A DNA stretch of 64,000 bases from Pelomonas sp. Root1237 (GTDB taxonomy: Bacteria > Pseudomonadota > Gammaproteobacteria > Burkholderiales > Burkholderiaceae_C). This document shows, piece by piece, positions 34,821-46,432 of the stretch. How positions within the stretch are numbered: the stretch's first letter is position 1; every line of letters begins with the position of its first letter. Location of the stretch: contig NZ_LMDK01000001.1 of NCBI RefSeq assembly GCF_001425055.1, positions 571,845 through 635,844 of the forward strand. The letters run 5' to 3'. Made by a program: the position numbers and the translations under genes. Under the pieces are notes generated by a model that was not told the origin of the DNA, did no database searches, and worked only from the letters and a program-made list of their open reading frames with translations.

Positions 34821-36980
34821 ATGAAGTCCACCACGCTCCCTCTTCGATTCGTAGTTCTGATCGAGTGGCGCCTGCACGCGGCGCTTGCGCTGCTGCTGAC
34901 GCTGGCTGCATTGCTGTGGCCTGCACTGGCGCAAGCAGCGCCGCGCGACAAGATTGCCGCCGATCTGCGCCAGGCCGTCGATTCGGCCGCTGCGCCTCGC
35001 CAGCGCTGGCAACAGGAACTGGCTGGTCGCCGCTACGTGCACACCCTGGTCGTCAGCGACGGGCGGGACGCCGAGCTGGTCGAGCTCCGCCGCGCGGTCG
35101 TGGCGGCGGGAGGCACCGTCTACTGGCGCTACCAGTCGGTGCCGGCGCTTTTCGTGACCTTGCCCGTTGACAAGGTTGACGCGCTCGCTGCGCGGCCGGA
35201 CGTGCAGAGCATCTCGCCGAACCGGCGCGCGGCCCGCACGTTCAGCCTGACCGAGGCCTCCACCGGCGCAGCCGACGTGCGTGCCGCCACGATCGGCGCG
35301 GCGCGGGGCCTGGACGGCTCGGGCGTCGCCATCGCCGTGCTGGATTCGGGCATCGCTGGGAACCACACCGCGTTCACCGATGGCCAGCGCTCGCGGGTCG
35401 CACGCGCCGTCGACTTTGAGAAGGTGACGCAAGGCGGCGCGGGCCGCGCCTGGCAGCCCGGCGTCGACCGATCCGACGCGGCGCTCGATGAACGCCCCCA
35501 AGCGGCGGGCGGGGCGGATGCATATGGCCACGGCACGCATGTCGCGGGCGTCGCCGCAGGCCGCTCGACGTCGCGTCTGCCCGAGTCGAGCGGCATCGCC
35601 ACCCAGGCCTCGCTGGTCGACGTCAAGGTGCTTGACAGCCGCGGCGAAGGCGAGCTGAGCGATGTGCTGGCCGGGATCGACTGGGTCATCGCGCATGCGA
35701 AGCAGCAAAACATCCGCGTGCTCAACGTGAGCCTTGCCGCCGATTCGACCGAGTCGTATCGGACCGACCCGCTGTGCGGCGCTCTGCGCGGCGCGAGCGC
35801 AGCCGGCCTCGTGGTGGTCGTTGCCGCCGGCAACTACGGCACGGACGCTTCCGGCCAGGAGCGCTACGGCACGATCAGCTCGCCGGGCAACGAGCCCTCG
35901 GTCATCACCGTGGGGTCGGCCAACACGCAGGCGACGGCCTCGCGCAGCGACGACGCAGTCAACCATTTCAGTTCCCGCGGGCCCACCCGCGGCGGCCTGT
36001 TCCTGCCCGACGGGCGCCGCGTCGCCGACAACCTGCTCAAGCCGGACCTGGTGGCTCCGGGCAATCGCATCGTCGGCCCGATGGCGGCCGGCAGCACGCT
36101 CGCCACGGACTTCCCCTCGCTGTCGGCGCCCTATGGCGGCACGGCGCAGCCGCGGGGCCGCGAGCTGATGGACCTGAGCGGCACTTCGGTCGCTGCGCCG
36201 GTGGTGTCCGGTACCGTGGCCCTGATGTTGCAGGCCAACCCCGGCCTGACGCCCCCGTTGGTGAAGGCGATCCTGCAGTACACCGCGCAGGCCCTGCCGG
36301 GCGCCAACCTGCTGCAGCAGGGCGCGGGCCTGTTGAACGTCGACGGCGCGGTGCGGCTGGCCGGTGCGCTGCGCAGCGATCTCGCCACGGTCATCGCCAG
36401 CGGCCGCATCGCGGCGGGTGCGCCGCTGCTGGCGCCGGGCCAGGTGATGCCCGCGCCGGTGTCGATCATCGGCGGTCAGTCGGTGCCCTGGAGTCGCATC
36501 ATCTTCGCCGGCGGGCGCCACCTCTACAGCGGCAGCGCGCTTTTCACCCGCTACCAGCCGGTGTACGACCCGGGCCTGTTCTGGGTGGGCGGCAGCGCGA
36601 CGCGCGTTACTGTCCAGATCCGCCCCGGCGCGGCGCTGTCGACGATCACGGCGTCTCCCGTGCCGACGGGGCAGCGCTTCCTGACCGACGGCGTCATCAC
36701 GCTGAATTCGCTGGTCGGCCGCAGTTCGCTGCTGGGTCGCACGGGCGTCTTCGTCCCCACCGCGACGCTTTCCGGCTGGCTGGCATCGGGCAGCGGTGTG
36801 GTGCTCAGCGAAGGCGTCGTCCTCAGTGAGGGTGTGGTCCTCAGCGAAGGGGTCGTCCTCAGCGAAGGCGTGGTGCTGAGCGAAGGCGTGGTGCTCAGCG
36901 AGGGTGTCGTGCTGAGCGAGGGCGTGGTGCTCAGCGAGGGTGTCGTGCTCAGCGAAGTTGCCCGCACCGGCGAACGATGA
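34821..36980 (+). CDS. Exported S8 subtilisin-like protease with GVVLSE repeat tail
   Basis: 719 residues. A signal peptide (about 1-39, ending ALAQAA) is followed by an I9-like propeptide (about 70-135). The S8 catalytic domain (about 160-490) has the full triad: D175 in AVLDSG, H237 in GHGTH and S456 in SGTSVAAP, plus AAGN for the oxyanion hole. A beta-rich C-terminal region ends in nine identical GVVLSE hexapeptides (659-712). The gene lies behind a GEMM-I riboswitch and its stop overlaps the kinase start (ATGA). It is presumably periplasmic or surface-located. The substrate is unknown; a role in processing a signal for the linked kinases is speculative. Confidence 0.92.
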   Translation: MKSTTLPLRFVVLIEWRLHAALALLLTLAALLWPALAQAAPRDKIAADLRQAVDSAAAPRQRWQQELAGRRYVHTLVVSDGRDAELVELRRAVVAAGGTVYWRYQSVPALFVTLPVDKVDALAARPDVQSISPNRRAARTFSLTEASTGAADVRAATIGAARGLDGSGVAIAVLDSGIAGNHTAFTDGQRSRVARAVDFEKVTQGGAGRAWQPGVDRSDAALDERPQAAGGADAYGHGTHVAGVAAGRSTSRLPESSGIATQASLVDVKVLDSRGEGELSDVLAGIDWVIAHAKQQNIRVLNVSLAADSTESYRTDPLCGALRGASAAGLVVVVAAGNYGTDASGQERYGTISSPGNEPSVITVGSANTQATASRSDDAVNHFSSRGPTRGGLFLPDGRRVADNLLKPDLVAPGNRIVGPMAAGSTLATDFPSLSAPYGGTAQPRGRELMDLSGTSVAAPVVSGTVALMLQANPGLTPPLVKAILQYTAQALPGANLLQQGAGLLNVDGAVRLAGALRSDLATVIASGRIAAGAPLLAPGQVMPAPVSIIGGQSVPWSRIIFAGGRHLYSGSALFTRYQPVYDPGLFWVGGSATRVTVQIRPGAALSTITASPVPTGQRFLTDGVITLNSLVGRSSLLGRTGVFVPTATLSGWLASGSGVVLSEGVVLSEGVVLSEGVVLSEGVVLSEGVVLSEGVVLSEGVVLSEGVVLSEVARTGER
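36795..36956 (+). repeat. Nine 18-bp coding repeats (GVVLSE)
   Basis: Nine consecutive 18-base units. Glycine is GGT, GGC or GGG, valine GTG or GTC, leucine CTC or CTG, serine AGC or AGT, glutamate GAA or GAG. Every unit still encodes GVVLSE. The copies have diverged only at silent positions, which points to selection on the peptide. Confidence 0.95.
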
Positions 36981-38625
36981 TGGTTGCTGCAGGCGCCGAG
37001 CCCGGAGTGAGCTGGCCTCGGCGCGTCCATCAGGCACTGATGCCGGACTACAACCGCAAGGCGGCGGTGTATTGGTGGGCGGTGGTCTGCATCGGTGTGG
37101 TGGTGCTCGCGCACTCGTTGCGCCACGTTGTGAGCCTTTCGCCGGATGCCTGGTTGCGCGTGGTGGGCGGCACGCTGCTGGCGATGCTGGCCGGGCTGGT
37201 GCCGGTGCGGATTCCGCGTTCAACGAACTCGTTCACCGCTGGCGAGATCTTCATCTTCCTGCTGCTGCTGCTGAACGGGCCGGAGGCCGCGGCCGTGGCG
37301 TCGGCAGCGGAAGCGCTGGTCGGCGCCTGGCGCACCTCCAAGCGCTGGACCAGCCGCATCGCCAGCCCCGCGATGGCGGCCATTGCCATGTTCAGCGCCG
37401 GCACGGTGCTGCACGTGGCACTGGGCGAACTGCGTAGCCATCAGCTGGAGAGCGACAGCCTGATCCTGCTGGGCGCGATCCTGTTTGCGCTCGCCTACTT
37501 CGTGCTGAACACCGTGATGGCCACGGCCGTGCCACGGCTCAAGCGCAACGAGCCGCTGTCGGTCCGGGCATTCGTCGACGCATTCGGCTGGCTTGGCATC
37601 GCCTACGCGGGCAACGCCTCGGTGGCGACATTGCTGTTCCTCAGCTTCCGGCAGTCGGGCATCGTCGTCGTCGTCGCGGCCACGCCGATCATCGTGATCC
37701 TGCTGACGACCGGCCACTTCTTCTTTCGCCGCGAGGAAGCGGCCGAAGCGGTGCGCAAGGCGCGCGAGCAGCAATTGGCGCAGAAGCAGGCGCTGGAGAA
37801 CGCGCGCCAGTCGGGCATGGCCGAGATCGCCACCAACGTGCTGCACAACGTCGGCAATGTGCTCAACAGCGTCAATGTGTCGGCCGAGTTGATCAGTGGC
37901 AAGGTCCGCGGTTCGGAGGCCGCAGGGCTGGCCCGCGCGGTGGCGCTGCTGGACGCGCATGCGCAGGACCTGGGCGACTACCTCACCCGCGACGCGCGCG
38001 GGCGGCTGCTGCCAGGCTATCTGAAGCAACTCTCGGTGGCGGTGGCCGAGGAGCGCCAGCAGATCCTTGACGAGCTGGCGGCGCTGACGCGCAGCGTGCG
38101 CCACATCAAGGAAATCGTGGCGACGCAGCAGTCCTACGCCGGCGCGTCCAGCATGGTCGAATCGACCCGCATCACCGACTTGATCGAGGATGCGCTGCGC
38201 ATCGATACCGGCGGCATCGGCCCTCTGCGCGTGGAGCGCGAGTTCGAGGATGTGCCGGCATTGATGCTGGACAAGCACCGCACGCTGCTGATCCTGGTGA
38301 ACCTGATTGGCAACGCGCGCCATGCGGTGCTGCAGGCGCCGCCCGACGTCGGGCAATGCATCGTGGTGCGGGTACGGGCGGTTGAAGGGGATCGCCTCCA
38401 GGTGGCTGTTGCCGACAACGGTTGCGGCATCGCGCCGGAGAATCTCACGCGCATCTTCGCGCACGGGTTCACGACCAAGCAGGACGGCCACGGTTTTGGC
38501 CTTCACAGTTGCGTATTGGCAGCTCAGGAGATGGGCGGTACGCTGACTGCCCACAGTGACGGCCCCGGAACCGGGGCCACCTTCACGCTTGAACTACCGC
38601 TGACCGCTGCCACGGACACCCAGGC

Positions 38626-38629
<4 letters not shown>
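36977..38629 (+). CDS. Multi-pass membrane histidine kinase
   Basis: 550 residues. A membrane domain of six or seven helices (about 30-245), with the conserved-looking IPRSTNSFTAGEIFIFL and SKRWTSRIASPAMAA segments, is followed by a coiled coil. The dimerisation domain has H290 in VLHNVGNVLNS, an H-box unlike the usual HE-x-R-T-P form. The HATPase has NLIGNARHA, DNGCGI and GHGFGLHS. The gene overlaps the protease before it and the receiver-kinase after it by four bases each. The signal is unknown. The membrane domain recalls those on some diguanylate cyclases. Confidence 0.9.
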
Positions 38630-40038
<1,409 letters not shown>

Positions 40039-40075
40039 GCGCGGTGACTGGGGCCCAGGTCGGTGCGCCGAACGG

Positions 40076-41725
40076 CTACTGCGCCAACCACCCCGCCAGC
40101 TTTTCCGCAATCATCAATGTCGGCGAATTCGTATTGCCGCTCGTGATCGTCGGCATCACGCTCGCGTCCGCGATGCGCAAGCCGCTCACGCCGCGCACGC
40201 GCAGCCGCGAGTCGACCACCGCGCCGGGGTCGTCCTTGCGGCCCATGCGGCAGGTGCCCACGGGGTGGAAGATGGTCGTCGCGATGTCGCCGGCCAGCCG
40301 CGCCAGTTCCTCGTCGGTCTGGTACTGCGGGCCCGGCTTGTATTCCTCGGGCTTGAAGCTGGCCAGCGCCGGCTGGGACACGATGCGGCGCGTCAGCTTC
40401 AGGCTTTCGGCCGCGACGTGACGGTCCGCCTCGGTGGACAGGTAGTTGGGCCGGATGGCCGGCGCCACCGTCGCGTCGGGCGAGGTGGCGAGCACCGTGC
40501 CGCGGCTGGTCGGGTTGAGGTTGCAGACGCTGGCCGTGAAGGCGTTGAAGCCGTGCAGCGGTTCGCCAAAGGCATCCAGCGACAGCGGCTGCACGTGGTA
40601 TTCCAGGTCGGGCCAGACCTTGTCGGGGTGGCTGCGCGTGAAGGCGCCGAGCTGGCTGGGCGCCATGCTCATCGGGCCGCTGCGGCGCAGCGCGTACTCC
40701 AGGCCGATCATGGCCTTGCCCAGCAGCGAGGCCGAGCGCGTGTTCAGCGTCTTCGCGCCGTCCACCTTGTAGACGGCACGGATCTGCAGATGGTCCTGCA
40801 GATTGGCGCCCACTCCCGGCAGGTGCTGCTCGACCGTCAGCCCCAGGCTCTGCAGCAGGTCGGCCGGGCCGAGGCCGCTCAGCTGCATGATCTGCGGCGA
40901 GCCGATGGCGCCAGCGGCCAGGATGACCTCGCCGCCGACGTTGAGCCAGGGCTGTTCGACGCCATGAGGTGTCAGCACCTCGACGCCGCTGCAGCGCAGG
41001 CCCGTGTCATCCTTGAGCAGGCGCAGCTTGCGCACCTGGGCGCCCGTCCACAGCTCGAAGTTGGGCCGCCCAAAGGTGGTCGGCCGCAGGAAGGCCTTGG
41101 CCGTGTTCCAGCGCCAGCCCTTCTTCTGGTTGACCTCGAAATAGCCCACACCCTCGTTGTTGCCGGCGTTGAAGTCGCTCGTGGCCGGGATGCCGGCTTG
41201 GGCGGCGGCGGCGGCAAAGGCGTCGAGGATGGGCCAGCGCAGGCGTTGTTGCTCGACCCGCCACTCGCCCTTGTGGCCGTGCACGGCGGCAAAACCCTCG
41301 GGTGCGGTCTTGGGCGTGTCCAGCCGCCAGTGGTTCTCGTGCTTGCGAAAGGCGCGCAGCACGCGCTCCCAACGCCAGGTGTCATCACCTGTCGCCTCGG
41401 CCCAGTGTTCGTAGTCGCGGCTCTGGCCGCGCATATAGATCATGCCGTTGATGCTGGAGCTGCCGCCCAGCACCTTGCCACGCGGGTAGCGCAGGCTGCG
41501 GCCGTTCAGCCCGGCCTCGGCCTCGGTGTTGAAGCACCAGTCGGTGCGCGGGTTGCCGATGCAGTAGAGGTAGCCGACGGGGATGTGGATCCAGTGGTAG
41601 TCGTCCTTGCCGCCGGCCTCAATGAGCAGGATGCGCTTCTCCGGGTTGGCGCTGAGCCGGTTCGCGAGCAGGCAGCCGGCGGTGCCGGCGCCCACGATGA
41701 TGTAGTCGAAACCTTGTCGGGACAT
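40076..41725 (-). CDS. GMC-family oxidoreductase (choline dehydrogenase-like)
   Basis: 549 residues. The FAD-binding [15 protein letters not shown] at about 10-24, GGSSSINGM, and the C-terminal [10 protein letters not shown] with the catalytic His and SGNTNSPT segments are intact. GMC enzymes oxidise alcohols or sugars with FAD. The substrate is not clear: similarity is to alcohol and choline dehydrogenase-type members. Its 3' end is duplicated as a decayed fragment at 34187. Confidence 0.92.
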   Translation of the reverse strand: MSRQGFDYIIVGAGTAGCLLANRLSANPEKRILLIEAGGKDDYHWIHIPVGYLYCIGNPRTDWCFNTEAEAGLNGRSLRYPRGKVLGGSSSINGMIYMRGQSRDYEHWAEATGDDTWRWERVLRAFRKHENHWRLDTPKTAPEGFAAVHGHKGEWRVEQQRLRWPILDAFAAAAAQAGIPATSDFNAGNNEGVGYFEVNQKKGWRWNTAKAFLRPTTFGRPNFELWTGAQVRKLRLLKDDTGLRCSGVEVLTPHGVEQPWLNVGGEVILAAGAIGSPQIMQLSGLGPADLLQSLGLTVEQHLPGVGANLQDHLQIRAVYKVDGAKTLNTRSASLLGKAMIGLEYALRRSGPMSMAPSQLGAFTRSHPDKVWPDLEYHVQPLSLDAFGEPLHGFNAFTASVCNLNPTSRGTVLATSPDATVAPAIRPNYLSTEADRHVAAESLKLTRRIVSQPALASFKPEEYKPGPQYQTDEELARLAGDIATTIFHPVGTCRMGRKDDPGAVVDSRLRVRGVSGLRIADASVMPTITSGNTNSPTLMIAEKLAGWLAQ

Positions 41726-41776
41726 TGAGCGCTAACGGGGCGTGCTTGGGGGGTGAGATGCAGCCCCTAGCGTAAA

Positions 41777-43156
41777 TCACTCGGCGGCGGCGCTGCCCAG
41801 GCGATACCAGTCAAGCTTGCGCGTGAGTGTCATGACCGCGGCCAGCACGGCGAACAGCAGCACGGCGCCGATCACCAGGGCCGTCTGCTCGCGGCTCAGC
41901 AGCACATACAGCGCGCCGTACAACAGCGCGATGCCGCCGCCGAACGCCGCGCCGCGCAGCCAGCCACCCAGCATGGCCGCGGCGTACTGCGTCAGCACCA
42001 GGGCCGCCGCGCCGGCCGCGATCAGGTAGGCAACCAGGAAGGGCAGATGCTCCGACAGGCTGAGCAGCAGCAGGAAGAACAGGCTCAGCGCCAGGCCGAC
42101 CAGCAGGTACTGCACCGGGTGCACGCGCCGGCCCGTCAGCAGTTCGGTCAGGCCGACGGTGACGAAGGTTAGCGCGATGAACATCAGGCCGTACTTGATG
42201 GCACGGTCGCTCATGACGTAGGGGTTCACGGGGTCGATCAGCTCGACGGCGAGGACGTCCAGGCCACCCCCCTTGACCACCTTGCCGCCGTCGGGGTAGG
42301 GCGCCTCCAGCGCGCCACCACCCGAGAGGTCGGGCAAGGCATGGCCGGCCTGCACATCGGCTACCGCCGTGCTGGCCAGCGACGAGACCTGCCAGCGCGC
42401 GGAGAAGCCGCTGACGCCGATCTGGTGCTCGATGGGCAGGAACTGGCCAGTGAAGCTGGGGTGCGGCCAGCTCGATTGCAAGGCGACGTGGGTATCGCCG
42501 GCGGCAGGCACGATGCCCAGGCGCTGGCTGCCGACGAGGCTGAGTTTCAGCGAAAGCACCAAGGGCTCGTCCGTGTGAAGTTCGGCCAGCGTCGCATGCA
42601 AGCCACCGTGAAGGGTCGGGTGTGCGCTGCCGGGCAGGACGGCCAGGGTCCCGCCATCCCGCTTCAATTCGGCGGTGCGGATGCCGCGTGGGTCGCTTAG
42701 CGCGATGACCACGGTGGGGTCGCCGCAGCTCAGCCGCCCGTTCGGGTGTTCGGCTCGCGGAGCCAATGCGGTGAGCCGTTCCCAGCGCGCCTCCACGTTC
42801 AGCTGGGCGAGGTAGGTGTTCACCTTGAAGAGACCGCGGTGCCGCACTTCCGGGCTCACGCCGCCGTCGATCTTCAACGTGGTTGGCGATGCCATCAGCT
42901 GGAAGTCACGCGTTTCGATGGAGTCCTTCTTCTTGTCCACGCCCGGCACGACCCAGCTTTCCTTGCAGTCGCGCACGAGTAGCGGCCCGGCGAAGGCCTG
43001 CGGGCCGGCAAGCGACTGCTCGACGCTCTGCGCGGCCTCGCGCTGTCGCCATTGGCGCTCGTGCACGAGCCCGCCGATCTGGGTGAGCACGATGCACAGC
43101 ACGGCGGTGATGACGGCCAGGATGGCCAGCTTGGAGAAGGTGGGGTTGAGCTTCAT
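41777..43156 (-). CDS. creD: Inner-membrane protein CreD
   Basis: 459 residues from the ATG at 43156; an ATG at 43168 is possible. One N-terminal helix (about 10-30) precedes a large periplasmic region (about 31-290), and five or six helices follow (about 300-450), as in CreD. CreD is induced by the CreBC system and is tied to envelope integrity and beta-lactam response. It follows creC by 60 bases on the same strand. Confidence 0.93.
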   Translation of the reverse strand: MKLNPTFSKLAILAVITAVLCIVLTQIGGLVHERQWRQREAAQSVEQSLAGPQAFAGPLLVRDCKESWVVPGVDKKKDSIETRDFQLMASPTTLKIDGGVSPEVRHRGLFKVNTYLAQLNVEARWERLTALAPRAEHPNGRLSCGDPTVVIALSDPRGIRTAELKRDGGTLAVLPGSAHPTLHGGLHATLAELHTDEPLVLSLKLSLVGSQRLGIVPAAGDTHVALQSSWPHPSFTGQFLPIEHQIGVSGFSARWQVSSLASTAVADVQAGHALPDLSGGGALEAPYPDGGKVVKGGGLDVLAVELIDPVNPYVMSDRAIKYGLMFIALTFVTVGLTELLTGRRVHPVQYLLVGLALSLFFLLLLSLSEHLPFLVAYLIAAGAAALVLTQYAAAMLGGWLRGAAFGGGIALLYGALYVLLSREQTALVIGAVLLFAVLAAVMTLTRKLDWYRLGSAAAE

Positions 43157-43216
43157 GCCCGCCAGCATCGCCAGCGGCGGTGAGGAGGCGACGAAGTGCG
43201 TGAAGCCTGTGTGAAG

Positions 43217-44638
43217 TCAGCGAGGCAGCACGAGCGTCACCCGCAACCCCGGTTCCGCCGCCTCGAAGGCCAGCCCGCCGCCGTGCAGCTCCGCCACGCG
43301 CCGTGCAATCGCCAGGCCCAGGCCCGAACCCTTGACCAAGCTGCCCGGCCGCGCCGTCGAGAAGAAGCGTTTGCCCAGCTGTGAAAAAGCCGCCGCCGGC
43401 ACGCCCGGGCCGTGGTCGCGCAGCGCCAGGCGTGCGGTCACCGGTGTCGTGGTGACGGCCAGTTCGAGCGTCGAGCCCGCCGGAGCGAAGTCGATGGCGT
43501 TGACCAGCAGATTGCCCAGGGCCAGCTCCAGCAGCGCCGTGTCCACTTCGACGACCGCTTCCTCGCGCGCCGTCCAGGTGACGCTCAAGCTTTTCTGCGC
43601 AAGGCGTGACGCCTGCCGCTCGAGTTGGCCTTCGGCCCAATCGGCCAAGGTGATCCGCTGGCGCTCGCCCGGCCCGACCTGGGCCTCCAGCTGCGACAGT
43701 GCCAGCACGCGCTCCACCAGCGTCTGCAGCCGCGCGGTCTGGTCAAGAACCTGGGCGGCGAAGCGCTGGCGGTCGGCGGCGGGCAGCTCGTCCTGCAGCA
43801 GCTCGCCGCTGGCGCGCAGTGCGGCCAGCGGGCTCTTCAGTTCATGCGTCAGTGCGCGCACGTCGTGTTCGAGCTGCTCACGGCCTTCGAGGCGACGGCG
43901 CATGTCGTCCATGGCATGGGCGAGATCGCCCAATTCACCTGGCATGGCCGGCGGCGCAATGGCCTGGCCAGCCTGGGCCTGCTGGGCATAGCGGCGCAGC
44001 CGCCGCACCGAGGCGACCAGCCACAGCGTCACCGTCACGCCGACGATGAGGCTGGCGGCCAGCAGTGCGGCGCCAGCCCAGAACACGCGGCGCTCGGCGC
44101 GGTCGATGAAGCGCTGCACGCTGGCCACCGGCTTGGCGACGCTGACGACGCCCAGCGTGCGGCCGTCCTTGAGGATGGGCGCGGCGACGACGAGGATGGT
44201 GCTGCGGTCGTCCGCGGAATAGCGCGTCGAGCGCGCGCCATAGTCGCCGCGCAGCGTCAGCGCCACGTCGCGCCACTGCGAGTAGTCCTGGCCCACGGCC
44301 GAGGGCTGGCCGGAGTCAAGCACGACGCGGCCGTGGGCGTCGGTCACATAGATGCGCAGGTCCAGGCTTTGCTTGCGCAAACCCCAGATGGGTACGTCGA
44401 CCTCGCGTTTCACATAGCGCTGCAGGCGCGCGGCCAGAGGGCTGTCGGGCTTGAGGCCGTTGGCGCCCATCTCATCGGCGGCGGTCTCGGCCATCAGATG
44501 AGCGGTGTCCACCATCAGGTCTTCCATGACCTCGCGCACGCTTGGCTTGACCTCGGCCAGGAAGACTTTCAGCAGTAGCACTGCGCTGAGGCCGGCGATC
44601 AGGAAGAAGCCGAAGAAGACTCTGAGCCCCAGCCGCAC
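43217..44638 (-). CDS. creC: Sensor histidine kinase CreC
   Basis: 473 residues from the GTG at 44638, which has a GGAG site 8 bases before it. A helix (about 5-27), a CreC-type periplasmic sensor (about 28-175), a second helix (about 180-200) and HAMP lead to HisKA with THELKSPL and HATPase with NLLVNAID, DHGPGV and GSGLGLAIA. It phosphorylates CreB in response to envelope or fermentation signals. A 26-bp hairpin separates it from creB. Confidence 0.92.
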   Translation of the reverse strand: MRLGLRVFFGFFLIAGLSAVLLLKVFLAEVKPSVREVMEDLMVDTAHLMAETAADEMGANGLKPDSPLAARLQRYVKREVDVPIWGLRKQSLDLRIYVTDAHGRVVLDSGQPSAVGQDYSQWRDVALTLRGDYGARSTRYSADDRSTILVVAAPILKDGRTLGVVSVAKPVASVQRFIDRAERRVFWAGAALLAASLIVGVTVTLWLVASVRRLRRYAQQAQAGQAIAPPAMPGELGDLAHAMDDMRRRLEGREQLEHDVRALTHELKSPLAALRASGELLQDELPAADRQRFAAQVLDQTARLQTLVERVLALSQLEAQVGPGERQRITLADWAEGQLERQASRLAQKSLSVTWTAREEAVVEVDTALLELALGNLLVNAIDFAPAGSTLELAVTTTPVTARLALRDHGPGVPAAAFSQLGKRFFSTARPGSLVKGSGLGLAIARRVAELHGGGLAFEAAEPGLRVTLVLPR

Positions 44639-44656
44639 GTCAGGAACTCCGAACAA

Positions 44657-44721
44657 AGCCACAGAGGCACAGAGACACGGAGAAGCAGGCTTGTCCTCTG
44701 TGTCTCTGTGCCTCTGTGGCT
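44657..44721. repeat. 26-bp stem-loop between creB and creC
   Basis: The arms 44657-44682 and 44696-44721 pair over 26 bases with a single G-U type mismatch and a 13-base loop. The arm sequence (GCCACAGAGGCACAGAGAC core) is one that recurs in intergenic DNA of many bacteria. There is no U-run. It may cut read-through from creB into creC or stabilise the creB mRNA end. Confidence 0.9.
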
Positions 44722-44746
44722 GTGTTCATGGGCGGTTGGCGGCTGC

Positions 44747-45415
44747 TCATGGTTCCAGTGAATAGCCCAGCCCGCGATGCGTCTTGATGGGGTCGCGCGC
44801 CGGTGCCGCCTCGCGCAGCTTGGCGCGCAGCGTCTTGATGTGGGTGTCCACGGTGCGGTCTGTGCTTTCGGCGCTGCTGCCCCAGACGGCGTCCAGCAAC
44901 GCGTCGCGGCTGTGGATGCGCTGCGGGGCGCGCAGCAGATGCGTCAGCAGGCCGAGCTCCAGCTTGGTGAGGTTGAGCGGCACGCCGTCCAGGCTGACTC
45001 GCGTACCGTCGACCGTGAAGCCCAGCGTTGGCGCTGGCGCGGCCTGGGCGCGGCGCAGCAGGGCGCGCACGCGGGCGACCAGCTCGCGCGGGCTGAAAGG
45101 CTTGGCGAGGTAGTCGTCGGCGCCCAGCTCCAGGCCGAGCACGCGATCCATCTCCTCGCTGCGCGCGCTCAGCACGATGACGGGCAGGCGGGAGAGCGGG
45201 CCATTGCGCAGCTCGCGGCACAGGTCCAGGCCATGGCCGTCGGGCAGGCCGATGTCGAGGATGAGCAGCTCGGGCGCCGGTGCCGCGCGAAGGCGCTCGC
45301 GGGCCTCGGCCAGCCAGGCGCAGTGCTCGACGACGAAGCCCTCGCGCCGCAGCGCGAACGCGACGGTGTCCGCAATCGCCGGGTCGTCTTCCAGCAGCAG
45401 AATCAAGTGCGCCAA
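44747..45415 (-). CDS. creB: Response regulator CreB
   Basis: 222 residues, OmpR family. The receiver has acidic 10-11, D54 in LILDIGLPDG and K in LAKPF. The C-terminal winged helix has VDTHIKTLRAKLR and THRGLGYSL. Pairing with CreC and CreD sets the identity. Its start overlaps the nitronate monooxygenase stop by 13 bases, so that enzyme and possibly marC are expressed with it. Confidence 0.93.
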   Translation of the reverse strand: MAHLILLLEDDPAIADTVAFALRREGFVVEHCAWLAEARERLRAAPAPELLILDIGLPDGHGLDLCRELRNGPLSRLPVIVLSARSEEMDRVLGLELGADDYLAKPFSPRELVARVRALLRRAQAAPAPTLGFTVDGTRVSLDGVPLNLTKLELGLLTHLLRAPQRIHSRDALLDAVWGSSAESTDRTVDTHIKTLRAKLREAAPARDPIKTHRGLGYSLEP

Positions 45416-46428
45416 CCCTTGGCCAAGCTCGCGACGAGCTGCGCAGCCGAACCCGGCGCACGGTTGACCGGTAGCGCCTGACCGGCCCAGAGGCTGATGA
45501 AGTCAGCCCGGCCGGCCCTGGCCGCCGCCTGGCGCATCGGTCGGCTGGCCGCGTTGGGCTGCGGGAAGGCGGGCAGGACGATGCCCTCCAGCTCCCGCGT
45601 GACGCGGTTGGCCACGCCGCGCGCCAGGCGGCCGGAGAAGGCGCGCGTCAGCGTCGAATCGGCGTCGCTCGCGGCCAGCAGGGCGGCGCGGTAGGGCGGC
45701 GACAGTGGGCATTCGTCGACCAGCAGAAAAGCCGTGCCGACCGTCACTGCGCTGGCGCCCAGCGCCTGCGCCGCCGCAACGCCGCGTGCGTCGGCGATGC
45801 CTCCGGCAGCGATGACCGGGACATCCAGCGCGTCGACGAGCTGGGGCACCAGCGCCATCGTGCCGATCAGCGCGCCTTCCGCGCTGCCCAGGAAGCCGCC
45901 GCGGTGGCCTCCGCCTTCGTAGCCCTGGGCGATGACGGCATCCACACCGCTGGCCTGCAGCAGCAGGCCTTCCGCCACCTGCGTGGCCGTGCCGAGCACG
46001 GTGAAGCCCTGCGCCTTCAACGCCGCCACGCGCGCCACGCCGGGGTCGCCCATGGCGAAGCTGATGACGGCGGGATGTGCGGCGATGGTGGCCTCAAGCT
46101 GGGTGTCGAAGTCCTCCTCGAAGCGCTCCGGCCGCGCCGGCGCCGGCAGGCCCAGTTCGGAGTGCCAGGCGGCCAGGCGGGCGAGGTAGGCGTCCAGTGC
46201 GCTGTCGTCGCGCAGCCAGGGCTGCGGGCAGAACAGGTTGATGCCGAAGGGCTGGTCAGTGCGCGCGCGGATGTCGGCGGCAATCTCGGTGATGCGTGCC
46301 GGCGTCAGGTAGGCCGCGCCGAGCTGGCCGAAGCCGCCGCCTGCGCTCACTGCGGCCACCAGCGCGGCGCTGGACGCCTCACCGGCCATCGGCGCCATCC
46401 AGATGGGAGGCAGGTCAAACAGGCTCAT
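45403..46428 (-). CDS. Nitronate monooxygenase family
   Basis: 341 residues. An FMN TIM barrel begins with IWMAPMAGEAS and has GYEGGGHRGGF with the catalytic His, VPVIAAGGIADARG and ASAVTVGTAF. The class oxidises propionate-3-nitronate and related nitronates. It lies 4 bases after marC and overlaps creB, giving the order marC, this gene, creB, creC, creD. Confidence 0.9.
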   Translation of the reverse strand: MSLFDLPPIWMAPMAGEASSAALVAAVSAGGGFGQLGAAYLTPARITEIAADIRARTDQPFGINLFCPQPWLRDDSALDAYLARLAAWHSELGLPAPARPERFEEDFDTQLEATIAAHPAVISFAMGDPGVARVAALKAQGFTVLGTATQVAEGLLLQASGVDAVIAQGYEGGGHRGGFLGSAEGALIGTMALVPQLVDALDVPVIAAGGIADARGVAAAQALGASAVTVGTAFLLVDECPLSPPYRAALLAASDADSTLTRAFSGRLARGVANRVTRELEGIVLPAFPQPNAASRPMRQAAARAGRADFISLWAGQALPVNRAPGSAAQLVASLAKGWRT

Positions 46429-46432
46429 GTGG

